A DNA stretch of 64,000 bases from Pedobacter quisquiliarum (lineage in GTDB: Bacteria > Bacteroidota > Bacteroidia > Sphingobacteriales > Sphingobacteriaceae): assembly GCF_014642175.1 (NCBI RefSeq), contig NZ_BMIL01000003.1, forward strand, positions 327,978 through 391,977, in the 5' to 3' direction. Below are positions 19,016 through 26,804 of the stretch, one piece after another (position 1 is the first letter of the stretch; every line of letters starts with the position of its first letter). The notes beneath the pieces were generated by a model. The model had not been told where the DNA came from. It saw only the letters and a list, made by a program, of their open reading frames with translations, and did no database searches. The position numbers were made by a program, and so were the translations under genes.

Positions 19016-20305
19016 ATGCAGACAGTATCAACGAGAGATCGTTTACAACAGGGAATTTACCTGGTGATTAATCCATTTGTAAAGGGATTAATAAAAATTG
19101 GTCTTACGCCAAATGCAGTAACCACCCTAGGCTTACTCCTGAACATTGGGGTTGCAGTGGTGTTTGTTTTTGGCGCAGAGCGCAGTAACCGGGGTGACCT
19201 GGATTATGTCGGTTGGGCAGGCGCACTGGTTCTTTTTGCAGGATTATTCGATATGCTTGACGGTCAGGTGGCCCGTTTGGGTAATATGAGCTCAAAATTC
19301 GGAGCGTTATATGATTCAGTACTTGACCGCTACAGCGAACTTATTCTTTTTCTTGGTATCTGTTATTACCTGGTTTCTCACCACTACTTCCTGAGTTCTC
19401 TATTTGCCTTTATCGCAATGATTGGTTCCATGATGGTGAGCTATACGCGGGCCAGGGCCGAAGGGCTTGGGATTGAATGTAAGGGTGGACTGATGCAAAG
19501 ACCTGAGCGTGTGATTACCATTGGTATTTGTGCGATTCTTTGCGGCGTTATGGGCGGTGTGATCGGTGGTGACTACAAGATCTATATTCCAGGTCTTCCT
19601 GTGCAGATCTTCGAGACCATGTCAATCTTTACCATACCGATTACGATTATGGCCTTTATGACCAACATCACGGCCGTGAACAGACTTCGTGACGCTAAGA
19701 AAGCATTGGATTTACAAGACAAGAAACAGTCGCAAGCGCCACTTGGAAAGGTTGTCGTGATCTTGCTTATGACATTTGTGGGTTTATTTGCCGGTGGTGC
19801 TGTTGCACAGACTGCTGATAACAGCAATCCCTCACCAATAAAGTTCCCTACGCCGAAAGGTATACCGCATGAACTGTTTTACTTACAGCGCGACCCAAAC
19901 ACGAATACGGTGATCTATGCGTTGAACTTAAAAGCGGATGGCAAAGTGGATCCGGAAAAACCCATAAATGTTTATTGGATGCGTTATGCGGATAAAGGTC
20001 AGAAAGAGGATCTGAGTTATGTTCAACGTAAATTTGCATACGGCGTACAGACCAAGGCACTTGGAAACGATGAGTACGAGATCAGGTTCGTTTCGCACAA
20101 GAAACTACCTTTGTACTTGAAGCGGTCGACGGTGGATAAGAAATACCACGTGTACATAGAGGCAAATGATAAGAAGATCGAGTTAGATCGTGTATTTGTT
20201 CGCATTGAAGGCGGATCGTACTGGATACCCAACGTTAGATATGTTGAACTTAAAGGCTTGAATGCCAAGTCACAAACGCCTATTGTTGAAAGATTAAAAA
20301 TTTAG
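19016..20305 (+). CDS. CDP-alcohol phosphotransferase fused to DUF4833, candidate phosphatidylinositol-phosphate synthase
   Basis: 429 residues from ATG 19016. The N-terminal half (1-230) is a multi-helix CDP-alcohol phosphotransferase with the complete motif D79-MLDG-QVAR-x8-G96-xxx-D100-xxx-D104. Residues about 245-264 form a hydrophobic stretch ending in AVAQ, just like a signal peptide with a cleavage site. The rest (about 275-429) matches DUF4833, with PHELFYLQRD and INVYWMRYADKG, and should lie in the periplasm. In Bacteroides the two parts are thought to be separate neighbouring genes. Probable reaction: CDP-diacylglycerol plus inositol phosphate to phosphatidylinositol phosphate. The role of DUF4833 is unknown. 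Confidence 0.85.
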   Translation: MQTVSTRDRLQQGIYLVINPFVKGLIKIGLTPNAVTTLGLLLNIGVAVVFVFGAERSNRGDLDYVGWAGALVLFAGLFDMLDGQVARLGNMSSKFGALYDSVLDRYSELILFLGICYYLVSHHYFLSSLFAFIAMIGSMMVSYTRARAEGLGIECKGGLMQRPERVITIGICAILCGVMGGVIGGDYKIYIPGLPVQIFETMSIFTIPITIMAFMTNITAVNRLRDAKKALDLQDKKQSQAPLGKVVVILLMTFVGLFAGGAVAQTADNSNPSPIKFPTPKGIPHELFYLQRDPNTNTVIYALNLKADGKVDPEKPINVYWMRYADKGQKEDLSYVQRKFAYGVQTKALGNDEYEIRFVSHKKLPLYLKRSTVDKKYHVYIEANDKKIELDRVFVRIEGGSYWIPNVRYVELKGLNAKSQTPIVERLKI

Positions 20306-20311
20306 TGAAAA

Positions 20312-20932
20312 ATGAAAAGGAATTTTGTTTCAAATTCTACTGAATCTGTAAGAATGTTTAAAAATGGATTTCTGGAAAGTTTGTCTAAAGTCCACTACTG
20401 GGTACCGCTGGTGGTATTCATCCCGGTAATCGGAGTTTTAAGCTGGCAGGCACTAACTGTGGAACAAATGAGTTTGCTAGCTTTTATCGGTTATACCTTA
20501 CTTGGTTTATTTGTCTGGACAATCACGGAGTATGTTTTACATCGCTATGTGTTTCATTTTTACCCGAGTTCGGAAATTGGTAAACGCATACACTTCATTT
20601 TTCATGGTGTACACCACGATTACCCTAATGATGCGAAACGGCTGGTGATGCCACCTTCGGCAAGTATTCCCCTAGCAGCATTATTCTTCGCACTATTCTA
20701 CTATCTGTTACCATCGAACATTGTTTACGCCTGCTTCCTTGGCTTTATTACGGGTTATCTGGTTTACGATATGACGCATTATGCGTTGCATCATGCCAGC
20801 TTTAAAAGCCCTTTCTGGATGAAATTGAAAAAACATCATATGCTGCACCACTATTCGGATTCTACTAAAGGTTACGGGGTAAGCTCTGACTTCTGGGATA
20901 AGATCCTTGGCTCTAACTTCTCTAAGAAATAA
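20312..20932 (+). CDS. sterol desaturase/fatty acid hydroxylase family (sphingolipid hydroxylase)
   Basis: 206-residue membrane di-iron enzyme. The histidine boxes are LHRYVFH, HGVHHDYPND, HYALHH and HHMLHH, in the order seen in yeast Scs7/FA2H. These hydroxylate the 2-position of the N-acyl chain of ceramides. Four hydrophobic helices surround the boxes. It starts 6 bp after the fusion gene and ends 1 bp before the PAP2 gene. Hydroxylation of a (dihydro)ceramide acyl chain fits the operon. The exact carbon is not shown by sequence. Confidence 0.88.
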   Translation: MKRNFVSNSTESVRMFKNGFLESLSKVHYWVPLVVFIPVIGVLSWQALTVEQMSLLAFIGYTLLGLFVWTITEYVLHRYVFHFYPSSEIGKRIHFIFHGVHHDYPNDAKRLVMPPSASIPLAALFFALFYYLLPSNIVYACFLGFITGYLVYDMTHYALHHASFKSPFWMKLKKHHMLHHYSDSTKGYGVSSDFWDKILGSNFSKK

Positions 20933-20933
20933 A

Positions 20934-21872
20934 ATGCCGCTTACTTATTCTGGCGGAAAAACGCTTTATTCACTGCAGGACTTTTTAATAACTACGGCGC
21001 TCTCACTGGCTTACCTGATATTATCGTTTGTAATGATTGGTTTTAAGTCAGATCAGGTTGTACTGATTTTGATTTTTAACGTTTGTTACTATGCATCGGC
21101 TTATACCAGGAAATTTATCCTGGGCTTTTCGATCTTCATTGTTTACTGGATCATTTTTGATTACATGAAGGCCTTTCCGAATTACCGCTTCCACGAGGTG
21201 AGTACTTTGGAGCTTTACAATCTGGAGAAGTCCTTTTTCGGGATAAATGATCAAGGGCTGTTACTTACACCCAATGAGTACTTCAAGGCACATCATCATG
21301 TCTTTATTGATGTGGTAAGTGGTTTTTTCTACCTGATGTGGATTCCGGTTCCATTGGCATTCGCTGCATTTTTATTCTTTAAGAACAGGCACGAGTTCCT
21401 TTACTTCTCTTTGAGTTTTGTGCTGGTGAATTTGATTGGATTCGTAATCTATTACTTGTATCCGGCTGCACCACCATGGTACATACAGCAGCATGGGTAT
21501 GAATTCATTGCGAACACGCCCGGTAATACAGGTGGACTGGCCAGATTTGATGCTTACTTTGATGTGCCGGTTTTTGCTTCCATCTACAGCAAAAGTTCTA
21601 ATGTGTTTGCTGCGATGCCTTCTTTACACTCCTCATATCCAGTGATAGTATTGTACTATGGTATCCGGAACCGCCTTGGTCTTTTCAACTTATTTTTCGC
21701 CATCGTGATGTTGGGTATATGGTTTACCGCAATTTACACCAGCCACCATTATTTACTGGATGTGCTTGCAGGTATCAGCTGCGCGATCGTTTCTATTTAC
21801 CTGTTTAATTATCTGGTTAAACATACCCGCTTGAAAAAGCTATTGGACAGGTATGCTAAAGCAATTGCGTAA
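20934..21872 (+). CDS. PAP2-family inositol phosphorylceramide synthase-like (Aur1-like)
   Basis: 312 residues from ATG 20934, about eight membrane helices. The PAP2 active site has the Aur1 form: His232 in PSLHS and His272/Asp276 in SHHYLLD (spacing of four as in Aur1), and YLYPAAPPWY upstream. Aur1-type enzymes move phosphoinositol from phosphatidylinositol to ceramide on the outer face of the membrane. It is the last gene of the sphingolipid operon, which supports this role. A general lipid phosphatase is the alternative. Confidence 0.85.
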   Translation: MPLTYSGGKTLYSLQDFLITTALSLAYLILSFVMIGFKSDQVVLILIFNVCYYASAYTRKFILGFSIFIVYWIIFDYMKAFPNYRFHEVSTLELYNLEKSFFGINDQGLLLTPNEYFKAHHHVFIDVVSGFFYLMWIPVPLAFAAFLFFKNRHEFLYFSLSFVLVNLIGFVIYYLYPAAPPWYIQQHGYEFIANTPGNTGGLARFDAYFDVPVFASIYSKSSNVFAAMPSLHSSYPVIVLYYGIRNRLGLFNLFFAIVMLGIWFTAIYTSHHYLLDVLAGISCAIVSIYLFNYLVKHTRLKKLLDRYAKAIA

Positions 21873-21891
21873 CATCAGGCTTTTAGCTTGC

Positions 21892-21916
21892 CAGCTGCTA
21901 TCAGTTTGATCAGCTG
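21892..21916 (+). other. hairpin after the sphingolipid operon
   Basis: CAGCTG...ATCA pairs with TGATCAGCTG around a 3-nt loop, with a 2-nt bulge. There is no clear T-run right after it, so it is only a weak terminator candidate in the 139-bp gap before xseA. Confidence 0.35.
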
Positions 21917-22011
21917 CCTGGATATTTTAGTTTGCTATTATTTTTAGCTTTATAGAAAAGTATCTGATCTATTATATTTAGATTTGATGCAGGCACTTAG
22001 CTGCGCAGGTA

Positions 22012-23358
22012 TTGGAAAAACACATTAAACTATCGGAACTTACGTCCAGCATTCAACGAAAGATTGATGATGCTTTTGCGAATCATGCCTTTTGGGTGGT
22101 TGCCGATGTTACGAATCATACCTACAAAGCGGCCAATAACTATCACTATTTCGAGTTGGTAGAAAAAGAAGTCACTTCATCCAGGATTGTTGCCAAGGTT
22201 GCGGGACGGGCATGGGGTGCAGGTGCGCTTCGCATTGACCGTTTTGAGCAAAGTACCGGTCAGCGTTTTAGCAACAATGTGCATGTGCTGGTATTGGTTA
22301 TGGTTCAATATACCCCGGCATTTGGACTACAATTAAACCTGCTGGATATTGATACGAGTTTTACCCTGGGGCAGTTTGAGAAGATGCGCCTGGCGACATT
22401 GGAGATGCTGCTGAGCCGTAATCCGGACTTTATCAGAAAGGTAGGGGATCAGTATATCACCAAGAACAAGCAACAGGAATTAAAACCTGTTATGCAGTAT
22501 CTTGCTGTATTGAGTTCTGATACCTCTGCAGGCTATCAGGATTTCAGACATACGCTAGCGAACAATCCCTGGGGATATGGTTTTAAAATTGACGATTACT
22601 TCACGGCAGTACAGGGGGAAGGCAATGCTAAGAACCTCGTTAACCGCTTGATCGATATTTATGAATCGGGTAAACCATACGATGCCGTGATTTTGATCAG
22701 GGGTGGCGGTGCACAGACGGACTTCCTGATTTTTGACAACTATGAACTGAGCAGGGCAGTGGCTAGATTTCCCATTCCGGTGATCACGGGAATTGGCCAC
22801 CAGAAGAATGAGACCATTTGTGATTTGATGGCGAATACGGCTTTAAAAACGCCGACGAAGGCCGCTGAGTTTATCCTGGCAAACAACCGTGTTTTTGAAG
22901 AGAAGCTTATCCATGCGCAGAAAAGGATCATCATAAAAACACAACAAACAATCCAGCAGCACCAGCACCGTTTGTCTATGGTGAAGTCCTACTTTGTAGG
23001 TGACGTACTGGGCTTATTACAACATATGCAAAGTGCCTTATCGAGGTTGTCGGGATTAGTGCTTGCAGTACCTGGGATGTTGTTGCAAAACAAGGAGCTG
23101 GCATTGCTGCAACTGCAAAAGGAACTGAAGGCGAATACGGAAGACCTCCTGAAGAATAAGGCATCAAGTCTGCTACTGCTTGAAACCATGATCAGGCTGA
23201 TGGATCCTGTACACATACTTCGTAAGGGTTTCACCATGATCAAGATCGGAGAAAGAATCGTTACAAATGAGGAGGTGCTGGTACCTGGCACGGAGATTAC
23301 CATCCAGCGGGCAGCGGATGAAGTAAAAGCAATCGTATCACAAAATCAAGAAATATAA
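22012..23358 (+). CDS. xseA: exodeoxyribonuclease VII large subunit
   Basis: 448 residues starting at TTG 22012 (MEKHIKLSEL). An N-terminal OB-fold (about 1-105) precedes the catalytic region with DAVILIRGGGAQTDF, VARFPIPVITGIGHQKNET and the later coiled coil. With the small subunit it degrades single-stranded DNA to oligonucleotides in repair. Its stop overlaps the start of xseB by one base, so the two are translationally coupled. Confidence 0.95.
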   Translation: MEKHIKLSELTSSIQRKIDDAFANHAFWVVADVTNHTYKAANNYHYFELVEKEVTSSRIVAKVAGRAWGAGALRIDRFEQSTGQRFSNNVHVLVLVMVQYTPAFGLQLNLLDIDTSFTLGQFEKMRLATLEMLLSRNPDFIRKVGDQYITKNKQQELKPVMQYLAVLSSDTSAGYQDFRHTLANNPWGYGFKIDDYFTAVQGEGNAKNLVNRLIDIYESGKPYDAVILIRGGGAQTDFLIFDNYELSRAVARFPIPVITGIGHQKNETICDLMANTALKTPTKAAEFILANNRVFEEKLIHAQKRIIIKTQQTIQQHQHRLSMVKSYFVGDVLGLLQHMQSALSRLSGLVLAVPGMLLQNKELALLQLQKELKANTEDLLKNKASSLLLLETMIRLMDPVHILRKGFTMIKIGERIVTNEEVLVPGTEITIQRAADEVKAIVSQNQEI

Positions 23359-23564
23359 TGGAAGAGATTACCTACGAATCAGCATACCAGGAGCTGGAAG
23401 ACATCACGAGAGCGATAGAGAACGAAGCGGTTTCGGTTGATGTGCTCGCATTGAAAGTGAAGCGGGCTTCCTTTCTAATTGAGTTCTGTCAGAAAAAACT
23501 CAGACAAACAGAAGAAGAAGTAGGAAACATCATCCGGAAAATAGAAGGCGATACCAGCAAATAG
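23358..23564 (+). CDS. xseB: exodeoxyribonuclease VII small subunit
   Basis: 68 residues, the standard size. It has the XseB pattern YESAYQELEDITRAIE and a C-terminal helix rich in charged residues. It forms the multi-subunit collar of ExoVII with XseA, encoded one base upstream. Confidence 0.93.
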   Translation: MEEITYESAYQELEDITRAIENEAVSVDVLALKVKRASFLIEFCQKKLRQTEEEVGNIIRKIEGDTSK

Positions 23565-23590
23565 GTGTATTTGAGCGCTTTTAAAGTCGC

Positions 23591-23638
23591 AAATAAAAAA
23601 GGGTATGATAACGATCGTTATCATACCCTTTTTTATTT
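23591..23638. terminator. perfect 48-nt palindromic bidirectional terminator
   Basis: A 24-bp arm (AAATAAAAAAGGGTATGATA then ACGA) is followed directly by its exact reverse complement. It ends xseAB on the plus strand and the YceI gene on the minus strand. Confidence 0.93.
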
Positions 23639-23653
23639 GGCAGTATTTGGAAT

Positions 23654-24235
23654 TTATTGTTTTACAAATTCAGTATTTGCATTAAGAACAACCTCATCGC
23701 TTAACATTGCATTCGGGTATTTAGCGCCGAAGTTGAAGTCAGCACGTTTGATGGTACCGCTAACTTTGAAACCAGCGATGGTTTTTTTAGATTGTGGGTT
23801 AGTGATTACACCTCTAAGTGTTGCATCAAGGGTTACTGGTTTAGTTACGCCGTGGAAAGTAAGGTTTCCAGCAACTTTGTATTTATTGCCGCTTACTTTT
23901 TTCACAGAAGTACTTTTGAAAGTCAGCTTTGGATATTTTGCTGCATCGAAAAAGTCTTCAGAAACAAGGTGCTGGTCTCTTTTTTCGTTGTCCGTATTAA
24001 CTGAAGCAACATCCGCGCTTAGCTCAACAACAGCATCGGTAAAGTCTTCCTTCGAAGCAGTAATTTTAGCGTCGAAATTCTTAAAGGAACCTTCTACGTC
24101 TGAAACCATTAAGTGGGTGATTTCAAAGCCTAGCTTAGAGTGCGCTTTGTCTACCATCCAGGTAGTAGATTGGATGCCTTTGAATCCAAAAAGTGTGGTA
24201 GCCACAACAACAAATAGTAATGATAGTTTTTTCAT
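23654..24235 (-). CDS. YceI family periplasmic protein
   Basis: 193 residues with a signal peptide (MKKLSLLFVVVATTLFGF). It has the YceI lipocalin-like pattern: TWMVDKAHSKLGFEITHLMVSD cut in two around residue 35, then SEDFFDAAKYP and the late GNLTFHGVTKPVTLD segment. YceI proteins bind isoprenoid or lipid-like molecules in a beta barrel; their role is uncertain. Single gene with a shared palindromic terminator. Confidence 0.93.
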   Translation of the reverse strand: MKKLSLLFVVVATTLFGFKGIQSTTWMVDKAHSKLGFEITHLMVSDVEGSFKNFDAKITASKEDFTDAVVELSADVASVNTDNEKRDQHLVSEDFFDAAKYPKLTFKSTSVKKVSGNKYKVAGNLTFHGVTKPVTLDATLRGVITNPQSKKTIAGFKVSGTIKRADFNFGAKYPNAMLSDEVVLNANTEFVKQ

Positions 24236-24363
24236 CTTAATTTAATTTGTGACAAATATGGAATAATATTTTTCATCTTGTATTGATGTATGTTAAGAAA
24301 CATTCTGTCATTATTTTTGTAATGCTAGTATATCGCTTGTTCAATCTCTACGTTTAATGAAGT

Positions 24364-25101
24364 ATGCATAAAATCTCTGCCCTGATCTTTGTCCTGTTCT
24401 TTCCATTTTGCCTGTCTGCTCAAGAGCTTGATAGTGTTCCAAAAAAAGAGAAGGTGGGCGTAAAACCCTTCATTATACCTGCGGCACTTATCGGCTATGG
24501 CTTTATCGCAAAGGGTGACAATTTCATAAATGATTTTGACAAAAGCATACAGCGAAGGTTGCACAGCAGTAATCCAAACCCATCAGAAAGGGCAGACGAT
24601 ATTTTAAGGTATACCCCGGCAGCGATGGTGTACGGTTTGCATCTGGTTGGCATCAAAGGAAAGAACAGTCTGGTTGATGCGACGGGGGTGTACGTACTAT
24701 CCACGGTGATCATGGGGGCGTCGGTGCAAACAACTAAGCGCCTGACCCAGCATGTTCGACCGGACGGATCAGATCAGCATTCCTTTCCTTCAGGCCATGC
24801 AAGCACGGCTTTTGCATCTGCAGAATTCCTAAGGCAGGAGTATGCAGATGTTTCGCCCTGGTATGGCTACGCAGGTTATACTATTGCAACAGCCACGGGT
24901 GTTTTGCGCCTGAAAAATAACAAACACTGGTTTGGGGATGTTGTGGCTGGAGCGGGCTTCGGCATTCTGTCTACAAAGGCAGCATATCTGTTGTACCCAG
25001 AGATTAAAAAGCTGTTTAAAACTAAACCCGGAACATCATATACGCTTATTCCGGGTTACCAGCAAAATCGTATCGGCCTGAATTTCAATGCTACATTTTG
25101 A
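24364..25101 (+). CDS. PAP2-family phosphatase
   Basis: 245 residues with an N-terminal signal-like stretch ending LSAQ. The three acid-phosphatase motifs are present: KRLTQHVRP, PSGHAS and R-x-KNNKHWFGD. It is probably a periplasmic or membrane lipid phosphatase acting on undecaprenyl diphosphate or phosphatidic acid type substrates. Unlike the PAP2 gene at 20934 it keeps the standard bacterial motif spacing, so it should be a plain phosphatase. Confidence 0.88.
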   Translation: MHKISALIFVLFFPFCLSAQELDSVPKKEKVGVKPFIIPAALIGYGFIAKGDNFINDFDKSIQRRLHSSNPNPSERADDILRYTPAAMVYGLHLVGIKGKNSLVDATGVYVLSTVIMGASVQTTKRLTQHVRPDGSDQHSFPSGHASTAFASAEFLRQEYADVSPWYGYAGYTIATATGVLRLKNNKHWFGDVVAGAGFGILSTKAAYLLYPEIKKLFKTKPGTSYTLIPGYQQNRIGLNFNATF

Positions 25102-25201
25102 TTTATGCAATCTGGTATCGGGGATGTAACGTCTTAATGCGCGCTTTTAGCAATTGTGGCAAAATAGTTGTGTACAAAATATAAAAATGTTAATTTCGAA
25201 T

Positions 25202-25609
25202 ATGATCAGAAGAATACATGTACTTGAGGATGACAGTGACATCAGAGATGTTATAGAATATTTGTTAAAGGATGAAGGATATGAGCTACAATTATCTTCT
25301 TCATTCAGTGAGTTAAAAAGTAAGTTGAAAGATTCTTTGCCAGATTTGTTTTTGGTGGATGTTATGCTTCCAGACGGTAACGGTATTGAGATTTGTACTG
25401 ATCTTAAAAATGATATGTTTACCAAACATATTCCAGTGATCGTGATGTCAGCGAATCCAAGGAGTAAAGAACTTAGTACACAGGCAAGCGCTGACGATTA
25501 CATCAGCAAACCGTTTGATGTAGATGACGTGGTAAAACGTATTGATCAGTTGTTGGACAAAAAAGGAACAAAAGCAAATCCTGGTTCGACTGCGAACGAG
25601 ATTGCTTAA
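25202..25609 (+). CDS. single-domain response regulator
   Basis: 135 residues: one receiver domain and a short polar tail. The acidic pair is in VLEDDSD, the phospho-acceptor Asp in LVDVMLPDG, the Thr/Ser switch in VIVMSA and the Lys in YISKPFD. ATG 25202 is chosen because it begins right before the first beta strand; in-frame starts at 25187 and 25154 are possible. No output domain, so it must act by protein contacts. No kinase is adjacent. Resembles the regulator at 44429. Confidence 0.88.
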   Translation: MIRRIHVLEDDSDIRDVIEYLLKDEGYELQLSSSFSELKSKLKDSLPDLFLVDVMLPDGNGIEICTDLKNDMFTKHIPVIVMSANPRSKELSTQASADDYISKPFDVDDVVKRIDQLLDKKGTKANPGSTANEIA

Positions 25610-25625
25610 TTAGGATATAATACTG

Positions 25626-25658
25626 AAAAGCCTGCATCGATTGATGCAGGCTTTTTTT
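25626..25658 (+). terminator. intrinsic terminator
   Basis: AAAAGCCTGCATC and GATGCAGGCTTTT form a 13-bp stem around GATT, followed by more T. It follows the response regulator gene. Confidence 0.92.
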
Positions 25659-25729
25659 GTGAGGTTTATTTTGCGGATCCTGTTTACAATAGGAGGTCGT
25701 ACTAGAGGGATTTAAATACTAAAATATAG

Positions 25730-26248
25730 ATGTCACAGGAATTAGAGGTTTGGCAACGCGGGCCGCTGCCAGGGATTACACCGATCTTGCAGCCAGTAGG
25801 GCATGCACTGTTACAAGCCCGGGAAGAGGTAGAATTGTATCTTGAAAGTTTTCCCGATCGCTTACTTTGGGTAAAGCTTGCGGGAATGGCTTCTGCTGGC
25901 TTCCATTTACAGCACCTTAGCGGGGTGCTCGACAGGGTATTTACATATGCACGTGGCGAAAAGCTTAATTCTTTTCAGTTTGAACAGCTAGAGGCAGAAG
26001 GCAAGGATATACCGGAGGGACTTACGGTAAGCACACTGTTGGATCGTTTCCGCAAGCAGGTAGATCAAGCTATGGAGCAATTGAGGACGACTGACCCGGC
26101 TACATTAGCAGATTATCGGGGCGTAGGACGAGCAGGCCTGCCTTCAACAGTGATCGGGCTGCTGGTGCATGGTGCAGAGCATACCATGCGTCATGTAGGA
26201 CAATTAATGGTAACTGTAAAGGTGCTGGCACATGGAAAAGGTGAATAG
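25730..26248 (+). CDS. DinB-family protein
   Basis: 172 residues forming a four-helix DinB-like bundle. Possible metal-binding histidines are in FHLQHLSGV (about 57-60) and in GAEHTMRHVGQL near the C-terminus. DinB proteins include bacillithiol- or mycothiol-dependent S-transferases; many have no known substrate. It overlaps the next gene by 17 bp, so the two are likely coupled. Confidence 0.82.
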   Translation: MSQELEVWQRGPLPGITPILQPVGHALLQAREEVELYLESFPDRLLWVKLAGMASAGFHLQHLSGVLDRVFTYARGEKLNSFQFEQLEAEGKDIPEGLTVSTLLDRFRKQVDQAMEQLRTTDPATLADYRGVGRAGLPSTVIGLLVHGAEHTMRHVGQLMVTVKVLAHGKGE

Positions 26249-26798
26249 TTGGCGGGCGGAACTCGACCTGCTGGTCGATATCATCTCCAGAGCTGGCCTG
26301 AGCAGTACCATTAAGTGGGGCACTGATGTCTTTACCTATAAAGGGAAGAACGTGGTTGGCATTGCTGGATTTAAGGATTATGTAGCATTGTGGTTTTATA
26401 ATGGTGTGTTTCTGAAAGATGAGCACCAGGTATTACAGTATGCGCAGGAGGGGAAGACAAAAGCATTGCGACAATTGCGTTTTTACAATAAAGAAGACAT
26501 CGTGGCTGATTTGATTTTGGAATACGTGAAGGAAGCAATGGCGCTTGTAGATGCAGGTAAGCGCCACAAACCAGAAAAGCTACCCCGTCCAGCAATGCCG
26601 GATTTGCTGGATGCGGCACTTGAAAGCAATACAAAGCTCAAGTTGGCTTTTGAGCAGCTCCCTCCATATAAACAGAAGGATTACATAGAACACATTGCTT
26701 CGGCAAAAAGGGCTGAAACGCAGTTGGCACGCTTGGAGCAGATCTTACCAATGATTTTAAATGGTGAGGGGCTGCATGACAAGTATGGAAAAAGATGA
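26232..26798 (+). CDS. YdeI/OmpD-associated family protein (DUF1801-like)
   Basis: 188 residues. The N-terminal part (about 1-115) has the DUF1801/YdhG pattern: IKWGTDVFTYKGKNVVGIAGFKDYVALWF split around residue 40, with a hydrophobic core. The C-terminal part (about 130-185) has the YdeI pattern PYKQKDYIEHIASAKRAET. Function unknown; related proteins bind small ligands or iron. It converges on dnaE2 with only 6 bp between the stops. Confidence 0.85.
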   Translation: MEKVNSWRAELDLLVDIISRAGLSSTIKWGTDVFTYKGKNVVGIAGFKDYVALWFYNGVFLKDEHQVLQYAQEGKTKALRQLRFYNKEDIVADLILEYVKEAMALVDAGKRHKPEKLPRPAMPDLLDAALESNTKLKLAFEQLPPYKQKDYIEHIASAKRAETQLARLEQILPMILNGEGLHDKYGKR

Positions 26799-26804
26799 GA
26801 AATC

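Noticed and set aside
23565..24245. 226-residue open frame on the plus strand across the YceI gene
   Set aside because: It is antisense to a clear YceI gene with signal peptide and family motifs, starts inside the palindromic terminator, and has no family features.
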